Shown here in pieces: positions 26,028 through 35,142 of a DNA stretch of 64,000 bases. The translations under genes and the position numbers were made by a program. How positions within the stretch are numbered: the first letter of the stretch is position 1; each line of letters begins with the position of its first letter. The notes beneath the pieces were generated by a model, which did not search any database, was not told where the DNA came from, and was given only the letters and a program-made list of their open reading frames with translations. The stretch spans positions 1-64,000 of the forward strand of contig JAAEPF010000002.1 in the NCBI GenBank assembly GCA_024222295.1. The letters are read 5' to 3'. The DNA is from Actinomycetes bacterium. GTDB taxonomy: Bacteria; Actinomycetota; Acidimicrobiia; Acidimicrobiales; Microtrichaceae.

Positions 26028-28643
26028 TCAGTCGGCCTCTGCCAGGTCAACCTCGACCGTGGCCGGGTCACCTTCGACCGCTTCCATGCGCTCGACGCGC
26101 CCGGCCTCGTGCACGTCTGAGGACACGAGCGCCAGCAGGGCGAGTCGTTCGGCGGTATCGGTGACGGTGACCAGGCGCACCGGGTTGCGCATGCCGACCT
26201 TTGCGGCCGACTTGGCGCCGCGGATGCTGCCGAGCACCGAGGCGGCGATGTCGAGGGCCTCGTTGTCGGCGTCGCCTGCGAGCGACGCCAGAGCTTCTGC
26301 GTCGGGCCATTCACTTCGGTGCACCGACCCCTGCATCCACCACGACCAGACCTCTTCGCAGGTGAACGGCATGAATGGTGCGAACAGGCGCAACACAGTG
26401 GACAACGCGATGTCGAGCGCCGCGCGCGCTGACGCCGTGGCGTCGGGATCGGAGCCGTTCTCGCCGTAGGCGCGGACCTTGACCAGTTCCAGGTAGTTGT
26501 CACAGAACGACCAGAACCAGGCTTCGGTGCGTTCGAGCGCACGGGCATAGTCGAAGTCCTCGAAAGCGGCGGTGGCCTCACCCACCAGCTGGGCGAGGCC
26601 GGCCAGCATCGACCGGTCGAGCACCTCGGCCACCTCGGCCGGGTCGGACAGCGTCGTTTCGCCGGTCTCGCGATCGGTGGCGAAGCCCAGAGCGAAGCGC
26701 GAGGCGTTGAGCAGCTTGATCGCGAGGCGACGCCCCACCTTCATCTGCGCCACGTCGAAGGCGGTGTCGGTGCCGGGTCGGGCTGATGCGGCCCAGTAGC
26801 GAACGGCGTCGGGGCTGTGTTCGTGGAGCAGCTCGGTGGGCACCACGACGTTGCCCTTCGACTTCGACATCTTCTTGCGGTCGGGGTCCAGGATCCATCC
26901 CGAGAGTGCCGCGTTTGACCACGGCACGCAGTCGAACTCGTAGTGGCTCCGAAGCACCGTGGAGAACAGCCAGGTACGGATGATGTCGTGGGCCTGTGGG
27001 CGCAGGTCCATCGGGAAGGTGCGCCCGAACAGGTCGGCGTCGTCTTCCCATGCGCACGCGATCTGTGGTGTGAGCGACGACGTCGCCCAGGTGTCCATGA
27101 TGTCGGGATCGCCCACGAAGCCACCGGGTTCGCCGCGCTGGTCCTCGGTGTAGCCGGGTGGGCACTCGGCCTGGGGGTCCATCGGCAACGTGTCCTCGGC
27201 GGGCACGATCGGGTCGTCGTAGTCCGGGTTGCCCTCGGAATCGAGGCGGTACCAGATGGGGATCGGAACCCCGAAGTAGCGCTGGCGCGACACGAGCCAG
27301 TCGCCGTTCAGTCCGCCCACCCAGTTGTCGAAGCGGTGCCTCATGTAGTCGGGGTGCCACGCCAGCTCGTTGCCGCGCTCGATGAGCTCACCACGTAGCT
27401 CGTCTGACCGGCCACCGTTGCGGATGTACCACTGACGTGAGGTCACGATCTCGAGGGGCTTGTCGCCCTTTTCGAAGAACTTGACCGCGTGCTGGATCGC
27501 CCGGGGTTCGCCGACCATCTCCCCGGTCTCGGTGAGCATCTCCACCATCTGCTGCTGGGCCCCGCCGGCCCCCTTTCGTGCGATGCGGGCGTAGCGCTCG
27601 CGCGCCTCGTGGGATTCGAGCCACTCGGGCGGGTCCTGTTCGAACCTTCCGTCACGAGCCAGGCACGCGCGCGTCGGCAGGTCGAGCTCGCGCCACCAGG
27701 TCACGTCGGTGGTGTCGCCGAACGTGCAGATCATCGCTATGCCGGTGCCTTTGTCGGGCTCCGCGAGCGCATGCGCGTGCACAGGCACCTCGACGCCGAA
27801 CACCGGTGTGCGCACGGTCGTGCCGAACAACGGCTGGTACCGCTCGTCGTCGGGGTGCGCGACCAACGCGACACAGCTCACCACGAGCTCGGGGCGTGTG
27901 GTGTCGATGAGAACCGGATCCGCCCCGTCGGGCCTGGCGAACGCGAGCTTGTGATACGCGCCCGGGCGTTCACGGTCCTCGAGTTCTGCTTGGGCGACAG
28001 CGGTCTGGAAGGTGATGTCCCACAGGCACGGTGCATCGCTGGAGTAGGCCTCGCCGCGCCCGAGGTTTCGCCGGAACGCACGCTGGGAGGTGCGCCGGCT
28101 CCGTTCGTCGATGGTGGCGTAGGTCATCGACCAGTCCACCGACAGCCCGAGGTGGCGCCACACGTCCTCGAACGCCTGCTCGTCTATGACCAGGAGGCGC
28201 TCGCAGAACTCGATGAAGTTGGGGCGGCTGACCCGCACGAAGTCGCCACGCTTCTTGGGCGGTTCGTCAGGCGGCTCGAGGCCTTCCACGTAGGGCACGC
28301 CTGGATCGCAGAGGACCCCGAAGTAGTTTTCGACCCTGCGCTCGGTGGGCAGGCCGTTGTCGTCCCAACCCATGGGGTAGAAGACTTCCCTGCCCCGCAT
28401 TCGCTGGTAGCGCGCGATCGCGTCGGTGTGCGTGTAGCTGAACACGTGACCCACGTGCAGCGAGCCCGACACAGTGGGCGGAGGCGTGTCGATCGAGAAC
28501 ACCTCGCTGCGCTCCGCGGTGCGGTCAAAGGCGTATGTCTTCTGCTCGTCCCAGACGGCGGACCACCGCTCGTCGAGGCCGTCAACGGTCGGCTTCTTCG
28601 GAACCGACCGGTCGTTGAGGAACGTGGGGGGCTGCGAACGCAT
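26028..28643 (-). CDS. valS: Valyl-tRNA synthetase
   Basis: An 871-residue class Ia synthetase that charges tRNA(Val). The HIGH motif is HVGH (about residues 62-65) after PPPTVSGSLH and the KMSKS loop is KKMSKSKGN. An editing domain lies between them, with TTRPELV and an extended insertion. The C-terminal anticodon-binding domain ends with MRNPVRLVTV and short helices rather than a long coiled coil. Length matches the shorter actinobacterial form. It lies divergent to an SDR gene with only 15 bp between the two start codons. TACCTT (minus strand, 28653-28658) is the only -10-like hexamer in that gap, 9 nt before ATG. Confidence 0.95.
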   Translation of the reverse strand: MRSQPPTFLNDRSVPKKPTVDGLDERWSAVWDEQKTYAFDRTAERSEVFSIDTPPPTVSGSLHVGHVFSYTHTDAIARYQRMRGREVFYPMGWDDNGLPTERRVENYFGVLCDPGVPYVEGLEPPDEPPKKRGDFVRVSRPNFIEFCERLLVIDEQAFEDVWRHLGLSVDWSMTYATIDERSRRTSQRAFRRNLGRGEAYSSDAPCLWDITFQTAVAQAELEDRERPGAYHKLAFARPDGADPVLIDTTRPELVVSCVALVAHPDDERYQPLFGTTVRTPVFGVEVPVHAHALAEPDKGTGIAMICTFGDTTDVTWWRELDLPTRACLARDGRFEQDPPEWLESHEARERYARIARKGAGGAQQQMVEMLTETGEMVGEPRAIQHAVKFFEKGDKPLEIVTSRQWYIRNGGRSDELRGELIERGNELAWHPDYMRHRFDNWVGGLNGDWLVSRQRYFGVPIPIWYRLDSEGNPDYDDPIVPAEDTLPMDPQAECPPGYTEDQRGEPGGFVGDPDIMDTWATSSLTPQIACAWEDDADLFGRTFPMDLRPQAHDIIRTWLFSTVLRSHYEFDCVPWSNAALSGWILDPDRKKMSKSKGNVVVPTELLHEHSPDAVRYWAASARPGTDTAFDVAQMKVGRRLAIKLLNASRFALGFATDRETGETTLSDPAEVAEVLDRSMLAGLAQLVGEATAAFEDFDYARALERTEAWFWSFCDNYLELVKVRAYGENGSDPDATASARAALDIALSTVLRLFAPFMPFTCEEVWSWWMQGSVHRSEWPDAEALASLAGDADNEALDIAASVLGSIRGAKSAAKVGMRNPVRLVTVTDTAERLALLALVSSDVHEAGRVERMEAVEGDPATVEVDLAEAD

Positions 28644-28658
28644 AACGTGCTCAAGGTA
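28644..28658. promoter_or_regulatory. 15-bp divergent intergenic region between valS and an SDR gene
   Basis: Only 15 bp separate the ATG of valS from the ATG of the SDR gene. TAACGT (28643-28648, plus strand) and TACCTT (28653-28658, minus strand) are candidate -10 elements located 10 and 9 nt from their respective starts, facing each other. At least one promoter must have its -35 region inside the opposite coding sequence. Confidence 0.4.
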
Positions 28659-29495
28659 ATGGAACTCACTTCGGGGTCAGCCATCGTTACCGGTGCAGCA
28701 GGGGGGATCGGGTCGGTGATCTCCGCCCGTCTCGCGTCGCAGGGCATGTCGGTCGTGATGGCCGACCTGGACGCCGAGGGGCTGGAGCTGGCGCGGGCGG
28801 CGATCCTCGAATACCGCCCGGATGCCGATCTCGTGGCCCTGGTCGGCGACGTGTCCGACCCGGCGTACAACGCTGAGTTGATCGCCGCGGCCGAGGACTC
28901 CCGCGGTCTGCGCCTCAGCGTGCTCAATGCCGCCGTGTCCCTGCCCGGCCTGTCCTGGGAGGAGCCGATCGATCGCTGGGAGCTGACGGTGAACGTCAAT
29001 CTGTGGGGCGTCGTGCATGGAATGCGTGCCGCCCTGGCCACGATGGTGCCCCGTGGTGATGGTTGGGTCGTGGCGATTTCGTCGGGCGCAGGCCTCGTGG
29101 CCACACCGGGGCTGGCGCCGTACGTGGCGACCAAGCACGCAATCGTGGGGTTGATGGAATCGACGCACCACGAGCTTGCGCGGGTGGGTTCCGACGTGGG
29201 CGTGTCCGTGATCTGCCCCGGCAACATCGACACGGCCACCGACGACAAGCCGGCAATGGCGGGCATCGACGCCGCGGATGGTTCAGCGTTCCCCGAGGTG
29301 ATCGACGCGATCCAGGCCACTACCCGACGCGGGGTCGAGTCGGGCGCGGACCCCTCGACGGTTGCGGATGCCCTGGTGGCCGGAGTTGGCGTGGGCCGGT
29401 TCTGGGTCCTGCCCCAACCGGAGCTGGCATGGGCCGCCACGGACCGCATGCGGCGACTCGCTGAGGGCGAGGACCCGGTGGACCTGCTCGGATGA
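28659..29495 (+). CDS. Short-chain dehydrogenase/reductase
   Basis: A 278-residue SDR with cofactor motif TGAAGGIG (about residues 11-18) and Asp-bearing second strand (VVMADLDAEG), which favours NAD(H). The catalytic Ser is in VAISSGAG and the catalytic Tyr and Lys in YVATKHA. The usual NNAG is NAAVS. The C-terminal region (DAIQATTRRGVESGADPSTVADALV) is longer than in the classical SDR at 3.7 kb, in line with relatives that have an extended substrate loop. The substrate is unknown. An in-frame GTG at 28647 is an alternative start. AAGG lies just before the chosen ATG. Confidence 0.85.
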   Translation: MELTSGSAIVTGAAGGIGSVISARLASQGMSVVMADLDAEGLELARAAILEYRPDADLVALVGDVSDPAYNAELIAAAEDSRGLRLSVLNAAVSLPGLSWEEPIDRWELTVNVNLWGVVHGMRAALATMVPRGDGWVVAISSGAGLVATPGLAPYVATKHAIVGLMESTHHELARVGSDVGVSVICPGNIDTATDDKPAMAGIDAADGSAFPEVIDAIQATTRRGVESGADPSTVADALVAGVGVGRFWVLPQPELAWAATDRMRRLAEGEDPVDLLG

Positions 29496-29530
29496 TGCCC
29501 CGGTGCTGACAGGGTCGGGCTGAATCGGCC

Positions 29531-30217
29531 ATGGCGCTGCGCACCAAGTTGCTGCTGGCGGTAGGAGCGATCGTGGTGGTGCTCGTTGGCGCCGCCGCAC
29601 TCGGCTGGTTCGTATGGGCGCCCTCGTGGCGTCCGACGCTCGAGGCCGGAGAGGTGTACGGCGTCGATGTGTCCCACCACCAGGGAGTTGTCAACTGGCA
29701 GGACGTTCATTCCGACGGCATCCAGTTCGCCTACCTGAAGGCCACCGAGGGCGGTGACCACGTGGACGGTTCATTCGAGGCCAACTGGGAGGGGGCCACG
29801 GCTGCCGGTCTCGACGTCGGTGCGTACCACTTCTTCACCCTGTGCACGACCGGCCGGGAGCAGGCTGACAACTTCCTTGCCGAGTTGCCCGAGGGTGGCG
29901 CGGGCATGCCGCCGGCGGTCGACCTGGAGGTTGGCGGCAACTGCGCCTCACGCCCACCGCAATGGTGGCTGCACCAGGAGCTGGCGGTCTTTCTCACCAC
30001 GGTTTCGAGGTCGACCGGCCAGGACGTCCTGTTGTACGTGGGTGATGCCTTCGACGACCTCTACTCGGTGACCGGAGAGTTCTCCGAAGGGCTGTGGCAG
30101 AGGCGGATCCTGCGCCGACCCGACACGAACCGATGGGTGGTGTGGCAGGCGAGCTACTTCGCGGCCGTGAACGGGATCGATGGCCGGGTCGACCTCGACG
30201 TGCGCCGCGGCGGCTGA
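29531..30217 (+). CDS. GH25 lysozyme (muramidase), membrane-anchored
   Basis: A 228-residue exported GH25 enzyme, expected to cleave the N-acetylmuramic acid to N-acetylglucosamine beta-1,4 bond of peptidoglycan. Residues 6-30 form a signal anchor (LLLAVGAIVVVLVGAAALGWF). The catalytic domain opens with YGVDVSHHQG (Asp46) and the catalytic pair is in AVDLEVGGNC (Asp131, Glu133), with GAYHFFT between. At this size it consists of the catalytic barrel alone, without cell-wall-binding repeats. It follows the SDR gene after 35 bp and converges on the GGDEF-like gene (15 bp). Confidence 0.88.
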   Translation: MALRTKLLLAVGAIVVVLVGAAALGWFVWAPSWRPTLEAGEVYGVDVSHHQGVVNWQDVHSDGIQFAYLKATEGGDHVDGSFEANWEGATAAGLDVGAYHFFTLCTTGREQADNFLAELPEGGAGMPPAVDLEVGGNCASRPPQWWLHQELAVFLTTVSRSTGQDVLLYVGDAFDDLYSVTGEFSEGLWQRRILRRPDTNRWVVWQASYFAAVNGIDGRVDLDVRRGG

Positions 30218-30232
30218 GCGGACGAGTCCGGC

Positions 30233-31483
30233 TCAGTCAGGGGCGACGGCAACCCGGTTGCCGCCGTTGCCGTGGGCGAGCTTGGCCGCACGCGTGGCGC
30301 GGTCCATCAGGTCGTCGATCGACGTTGCCTTGTGCGACTCCACGACGCCCGCGGAGAAGGTGAACGGGGCTCTGTGGTCCATCGACAGCGTGAGGGCCAG
30401 CGCTTCGCGGACGCGTTCGAGTGCCAGTGACGCGTGGGTGGCGCCGCAGTTGCCGAGCACGACCGCGAAGCGCCCGCCGTCGAGGCGGCAGACCAGGTCC
30501 TCCGGACGCAGGGTTAGTCGCAGGGAGTCGGCGAGCACCCGCAACGAGTCGTTGGTGTCGTCTTCGCCGTGGTGACGCCGTAGGCCCGCGAAGTCGTCCA
30601 CGTCGACGAGCGCCACGCAGAACGGCACGAGCGAGCGAATCGAGTCGCGCAGCTGGCGGTCGAGCGCCTGGGGTCCGGGAAGTCCTGTGATGTCGTCTTC
30701 CCTTGCGATGACCGAGCGCCCCTGCAGGCGCCGCTGTTCACTCACGCGCACCGCGGTGCGCTCGACGATCCACTCCAGCAGGGCGATGGTGTGGTCATCA
30801 GGGGACTCGCCGGGGGCGTCCATCATCGACACTGCACCCAGGAGTCGGTCGTCCAGTCGCATCGGAATGCAGATCGACGCGACGGCCATGTCGAGTGCCG
30901 TCACGTGGGCGCAGGCATCCAGGGAGGATGAAGTGGTGGAGGTGGTTGTCGCGGAGGCCAGCGCCGCACACCCGGGTGTGTCGGGAACCGGTCGCGCCGG
31001 TTCGAGTTCACCGTCGACGAGCCGCACGGACCAGCCGACCTTCGGCTCATCGGGTACCGACAGCAGCAACGCTGTGTCGGTCTCGGGTCGCAGTTCGGAA
31101 ACGGCGCGCAACAGGCAGCGGATCGCCGCCGGTTCTGACTCCGTTTGTGCCAGTGCACGCTCGAAGCTGGAACGGAAGTCGACCTCGGTGCGTGCCACCA
31201 GAGCCTTGCCGTGTGCGTCGGCCGCAGCGACCCTCGCAGCGGCCACCTGGCCCATGAGTGAGCGCACGACCGTGCTGATCACCACGGCAACTGCCAGCAC
31301 CCAACCAGCGATCCGGATTGCCGTCGCTGCGGTGCCGGTGAGCGACGCCGCAGCGATGACCAACTCGGCCAGCACGGGCGGACCGGCCACTGCTGCGGCA
31401 ACGCGCAGGGGTTCTGAGCCATGGATGGTGGGCGGCGTCCAGGGGGTGGCGGCCTCGGGGCGCTGGTTGTCGCTGTCGGGCAC
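30233..31483 (-). CDS. Membrane GAF-GGDEF-like protein with degenerate GGDEF motif
   Basis: A 416-residue protein with two hydrophobic spans near the N-terminus (about residues 35-90), a GAF-like sensory region (about 105-260) and a GGDEF-like domain. The domain begins with DDITGLPGPQALDRQL, but the signature reads CRLDGGRFAVV instead of RxGGDEF. The metal and substrate acidic residues are therefore missing and cyclase activity is unlikely. I chose GTG 31483 because AAAGGGG precedes it by 5 nt. An in-frame ATG at 31513 is possible. TACGGT at 31533-31538 (minus strand) is a likely -10 with a leader of a few tens of bases. It is divergent from cysS. Confidence 0.75.
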   Translation of the reverse strand: MPDSDNQRPEAATPWTPPTIHGSEPLRVAAAVAGPPVLAELVIAAASLTGTAATAIRIAGWVLAVAVVISTVVRSLMGQVAAARVAAADAHGKALVARTEVDFRSSFERALAQTESEPAAIRCLLRAVSELRPETDTALLLSVPDEPKVGWSVRLVDGELEPARPVPDTPGCAALASATTTSTTSSSLDACAHVTALDMAVASICIPMRLDDRLLGAVSMMDAPGESPDDHTIALLEWIVERTAVRVSEQRRLQGRSVIAREDDITGLPGPQALDRQLRDSIRSLVPFCVALVDVDDFAGLRRHHGEDDTNDSLRVLADSLRLTLRPEDLVCRLDGGRFAVVLGNCGATHASLALERVREALALTLSMDHRAPFTFSAGVVESHKATSIDDLMDRATRAAKLAHGNGGNRVAVAPD

Positions 31484-31600
31484 CGTCACCCCTTTCGTCC
31501 CCGGTGCCGGCATGGCTGTCGGCCCTGGATCGACCGTATCGCCGGGCGGGCCAAAAAATGCCGGGCCTGTGGCCATGGCCGACACCGGTAGGATCGCAAC

Positions 31601-32959
31601 GTGATCCGCCTCTACGACACGGTGACGCGCAGCGTTGAGCCGCTCGAGCTGCGCGAGCCGGGCAAGGTCGGCATGTATGTGTGCGGACCCACTGTCTACG
31701 GGCCGGCGCACCTCGGCCATGCCCGCATGGCTCTCGTGTTCGATGTGCTTCGCCGGTACCTGGAATGGTCGGGGCTCGAGGTCACGTTCGTGTCCAACAT
31801 CACCGACATCGAGGACAAGATCATTGCCCTGGCCAACTCCCAGGGTCGTTCCGAGGCCGAGGTGGCCGGTGAGTGGGAGGCCGCCTGGTACTCCACGATG
31901 GACGCGCTCGGGGTAGCGCGCCCCGACTCGGATCCGCACGCGACCGACTATGTCGACGCAATGGCCACGCTCATCTCGGAGCTGGTCGCCAACGACCACG
32001 CCTATGTGACCTCCGACGGTGTGTACCTGGAGGTCGAGAAGGTGCCCGACTACGGGCTGCTCGCGCACCAGTCCCTCGACGAGATGCTCGCAGGTGGCGG
32101 TGATCGCCAGATCATCGGCGAGGAGAAGCGCAACCCGGCTGACTTCGCGTTGTGGAAGTTCGCGAAGGAGGGCGAGCCGAGTTGGCCTGCGGAGTTCGGT
32201 GCCGGCCGCCCGGGGTGGCACACCGAGTGCGTGGTGATGAGCCTCGACCTGCTCGGAGACGGATTCGACCTGCACGGAGGCGGCATCGACCTGGCGTTTC
32301 CCCACCACGAGAACGAGCGCGCCCAGGCTGTTGCGGTCGGCAGGCCGTTTTCGCAGCGCTGGGTACACAACGGATTCGTGGAGGTGGGCGGCGAGAAGAT
32401 GTCGAAGTCGCTCGGCAACTTCACGACGGTCGACGACCTGATCGAGCGACACGACCCCCGCGCGTTGCGCCTGCTGATCCTGCAGGCCCACTACCGCTCG
32501 CCGGTGGAGGTCACGCCGACGTCGATGGGCAACGCCGAGGCGGCGCTGGAACGTCTGGACACGCTCGCCCGCAGGGTTTCGGGGTTGGCCGACTCAGAGC
32601 CCGACGGCGAGCGTCTGGGGGCATTTCGTGAGCGCATGGACGACGACCTCGATACGCCGGGGGCGATGGCCGTGTTGTTCGCAACAGTGACCGAGGCGAA
32701 CCGGGCTCTCGACTCGGGCGACGAGTCTGCAGCCGCTGGCCTGGTTGCGGCGTGGCGGGCGATGCTCGCCGCCGTCGGGTTGCCTGTGGAGGGCGACGGA
32801 GCGGACCTTCCCGAAGACGTTCTGGAGTTGTGCCGCCGCCGTGATCAGGCGCGCGCCGACAAGGACTGGGGCAGCGCCGACTCGATCCGCGACGAACTCG
32901 TTGTCCTCGGCTATGTGGTCGAGGACACGCCCTCGGGCACCGCGGTACGGCCAAGCTGA
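31601..32959 (+). CDS. cysS: Cysteinyl-tRNA synthetase
   Basis: A 452-residue class Ia synthetase that charges tRNA(Cys). The zinc ligand Cys28 is in MYVCGPTVYG, followed by HLGH (residues 37-40). Further zinc ligands are in GWHTECVVMS and in the HGGGIDLAFPHHENE loop, and KMSKSLGN is the KMSKS motif. The C-terminal anticodon-binding helix bundle is complete. I considered the related mycothiol ligase MshC, but the full C-terminal domain and length favour CysS. TAGGAT (31589-31594) lies 6 nt before GTG 31601, so the mRNA is probably leaderless. Confidence 0.93.
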   Translation: MIRLYDTVTRSVEPLELREPGKVGMYVCGPTVYGPAHLGHARMALVFDVLRRYLEWSGLEVTFVSNITDIEDKIIALANSQGRSEAEVAGEWEAAWYSTMDALGVARPDSDPHATDYVDAMATLISELVANDHAYVTSDGVYLEVEKVPDYGLLAHQSLDEMLAGGGDRQIIGEEKRNPADFALWKFAKEGEPSWPAEFGAGRPGWHTECVVMSLDLLGDGFDLHGGGIDLAFPHHENERAQAVAVGRPFSQRWVHNGFVEVGGEKMSKSLGNFTTVDDLIERHDPRALRLLILQAHYRSPVEVTPTSMGNAEAALERLDTLARRVSGLADSEPDGERLGAFRERMDDDLDTPGAMAVLFATVTEANRALDSGDESAAAGLVAAWRAMLAAVGLPVEGDGADLPEDVLELCRRRDQARADKDWGSADSIRDELVVLGYVVEDTPSGTAVRPS

Positions 32960-33081
32960 GGACTCGGCGCCGGCTCCCTCGGCCGCGTCGTGTGACCGCG
33001 ATGCCACGGGCGAGTGCTGGCGGACTTCATGAGGTGCTCGGCGAACCTGTCGATGCAACGGGTTCGTGCTTGGCCTCCGTG

Positions 33082-33097
33082 GTTACCGCTGGGTAAC
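33082..33097. promoter_or_regulatory. Palindromic operator GTTACC-N4-GGTAAC at the acyl-CoA dehydrogenase promoter
   Basis: Perfect 6-bp arms with spacer GCTG, extended to 7-bp arms by flanking G and C. A third half-site GGTAAC follows at 33107-33112. The likely -10 TAACCT (33094-33099) overlaps the right arm, so a bound protein would block transcription. The same 6-4-6 design occurs at 53916-53931 upstream of a TetR gene, the probable binding protein. Confidence 0.65.
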
Positions 33098-33161
33098 CTA
33101 CTGACTGGTAACAAGAGCTGTGGCCAGTGGCCGCGCTGCCGCCACCCAACGAGGACGTCCG

Positions 33162-34391
33162 ATGACCGAATTCTCACTTGCACTGAACGAGGACCAGATC
33201 CAGATCCAGAAGTGGGTACACGACTTCGCCGAAGGCGTCGTGCGCCCCGTGGCCGAGGAATGGGACGAGAAGGAAGAGTTCCCCTGGCCGGTCGTGCAGG
33301 AGGCCGCCCAGATCGGCCTCTACGGGTGGGACTTCATGGCCCAGTCGATGATGGGGGACTCCACTGGTCTCACAATGCCGCTCGCAGTCGAGGAACTCTT
33401 CTGGGGCGACGCAGGCATCGGCCTGTCGATCTTCGGATCCGGCCTCGCCGCAGCGGGTATCGCCGGTGTCGGCACCACCGAGCAGGTAATGGAGTGGATC
33501 CCCCAGTGCTACGGGGATGCCGACAACGTCATGCTCGGCGCGTTCTGCGTGTCCGAGCCCGACGCCGGCTCCGATGTGAGTTCGCTTCGCACCCGTGCGG
33601 TCTACGACGAGGCCAAGGACGAATGGGTGCTCAACGGCACCAAGGCATGGATCACCAACGGCGGCATCGCGGATGTCCACGTGGTCGTGGCCGCCGTCGA
33701 TCCCGACCTTCGCAGCCGCGGCCAGGCCAGCTTCGTGATTCCGCCCAATACGCCGGGCCTGTCGCAGGGCCAGAAGTACTCGAAGATGGGCATCCGTGCG
33801 TCGCACACCGCAGAGGTCGTGCTCGACGACGTTCGCATCCCCGGCTCCTGCCTGCTCGGCGGCAAGGATAAACTCGACGACAAGCTCGCCATCGCCCGAG
33901 AGGCCGAGAAGAACCCCAAGATCTCATCCGGCAAACAGCCGGCCATGTCGACCTTCGAGGCCACTCGCCCTACGGTCGCAGCACAGGCGGTCGGAATCGC
34001 ACGTGCCGCCTATGAGTACGCCCTCGACTACGCGCAGGAGCGCCAGGCGTTCGGCAAGCCGATCATCCAGAACCAGGCGATCTCGTTCATGCTCGCCGAC
34101 ATGGCCACCCAGGTCGAGGCGTCACGCCTGCTGGTGCACCGTGCGGCCTGGCTGGGCAGCAACGGCAACTTCGAGAAGGCCGAGGGGTCGATGTCGAAGC
34201 TCCACGCAGGCCGCACCGCCGTCTGGGTCACCGAGCGTGCGATCCAGATCCTCGGTGGATACGGCTACGTCAAGGAGTACCCCGTCGAGCGCTGGCACCG
34301 CGACGCGAAGATCTACGACATCTTCGAGGGAACCGAGCAGATACAGCAGCTCGTCATCGCCCGTGCGATCTCCGGTCTGCGCATCGAGTAG
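33162..34391 (+). CDS. Acyl-CoA dehydrogenase
   Basis: A 409-residue flavoprotein that should introduce an alpha,beta double bond in an acyl-CoA and pass electrons to ETF. The signatures are CVSEPDAGSDVSS (flavin-binding loop), WITNGG, and the C-terminal QILGGYGYVKEYPVERWHRDAKIYDIFEGTEQIQ, broken here only for description as the GGYGY and IFEGTEQIQ motifs. The latter carries the catalytic-base Glu of the short/medium-chain type (EGTE). Substrate length is not determined. GAGGA before ATG 33162 is the ribosome-binding site. The promoter carries a palindromic operator (33082-33097), so it is probably repressed by the TetR protein encoded at 53.3 kb. The leader is about 55 nt, unlike the leaderless genes around it. 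Confidence 0.92.
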   Translation: MTEFSLALNEDQIQIQKWVHDFAEGVVRPVAEEWDEKEEFPWPVVQEAAQIGLYGWDFMAQSMMGDSTGLTMPLAVEELFWGDAGIGLSIFGSGLAAAGIAGVGTTEQVMEWIPQCYGDADNVMLGAFCVSEPDAGSDVSSLRTRAVYDEAKDEWVLNGTKAWITNGGIADVHVVVAAVDPDLRSRGQASFVIPPNTPGLSQGQKYSKMGIRASHTAEVVLDDVRIPGSCLLGGKDKLDDKLAIAREAEKNPKISSGKQPAMSTFEATRPTVAAQAVGIARAAYEYALDYAQERQAFGKPIIQNQAISFMLADMATQVEASRLLVHRAAWLGSNGNFEKAEGSMSKLHAGRTAVWVTERAIQILGGYGYVKEYPVERWHRDAKIYDIFEGTEQIQQLVIARAISGLRIE

Positions 34392-34512
34392 CTCGACCAC
34401 GGATCCACATTTCATTGCGGGCCCGTCCTGTCCGGCGCAGTGGTTTGTCCTCGGCGCCAGGCGAGGTCCGGGATCGTCCCATGGCAGCGACTCATGTTGC
34501 TTGCCCGCGCGA

Positions 34513-35142
34513 TCATTCCCCTTCCGGGTTGTCCGTGGGCGACCGCTTGCGTGGCGACTCGACGACATGGGTGAGCGTGATGAGCGGGATCACCAACCAG
34601 ATCAGGTAGTCGGCTTCTGCTGGCCAGATGGCGATCAGTCCGGCCACCATCGCATAGCAGGCAGCGCGCCACAGATCCATGGTGACGACGAAGTCACCGG
34701 GTTCGGCAGACGGGCTGATGAGCGACTTGCGCGACCTGCTGTAGAGGGTCATGAAGACCTTCACGAGGGTGATGAGCGCCAGCAAACTCAGGTAGGCGAT
34801 CCCCTGACCGTGCTCCAGGCCCCTGAACGTGAAGCCGGCGATCACCGGGAACAGGCTCAGCAGGAGCAGCCAGATCGTGTTCAACCAGAGCAGCGGATAG
34901 TTGTAGTCGTCCATCAGCTCCCAGAACCTGTGGTGGCCGGTCCAGATCCACACCATCAGGAGGAACACCGCTACATAACTGATCAGCTGGCTGGAATAGG
35001 TGGTGAACAGGTCCGCCACGGTGTCGCCTTCCTGGACCAGGTCGGCGATGGGCAGAATCAGAAGTGTCACGGCCACGGCGACTACGGCGTCGGTGAAGTT
35101 GACGAGTCGGTCGATCCCTCTGTCTGTGGTTACTCGCGGCAT
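34513..35142 (-). CDS. TMEM175/DUF1211-type membrane protein (putative K+ channel)
   Basis: A 209-residue integral membrane protein with six predicted spans. The first contains the family signature RLVNFTDAVVAVAVTLLILP, equivalent to the FSD motif of TMEM175 channels, where a hydrophobic ring selects K+. Bacterial members are about this length with one six-helix unit and assemble as tetramers. Span 3 contains WIWTGHHRFWELMD. The ATG at 35142 is chosen because it precedes the signature directly, as in family members; no strong ribosome-binding site is seen. It lies downstream of the FAD dehydrogenase gene on the same strand, separated by a strong palindrome. Confidence 0.8.
   Translation of the reverse strand: MPRVTTDRGIDRLVNFTDAVVAVAVTLLILPIADLVQEGDTVADLFTTYSSQLISYVAVFLLMVWIWTGHHRFWELMDDYNYPLLWLNTIWLLLLSLFPVIAGFTFRGLEHGQGIAYLSLLALITLVKVFMTLYSRSRKSLISPSAEPGDFVVTMDLWRAACYAMVAGLIAIWPAEADYLIWLVIPLITLTHVVESPRKRSPTDNPEGE

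Noticed and set aside
28184-29761. Long open frame of 525 codons on the minus strand
   Set aside because: It covers the start of valS out of frame and the reverse of the SDR gene; the protein is low-complexity Arg/Ser/Thr-rich and lacks any domain.
31601-32959. MshC (mycothiol ligase) in place of CysS
   Set aside because: The C-terminal anticodon-binding region is complete and length matches CysRS; MshC is shorter and lacks it.
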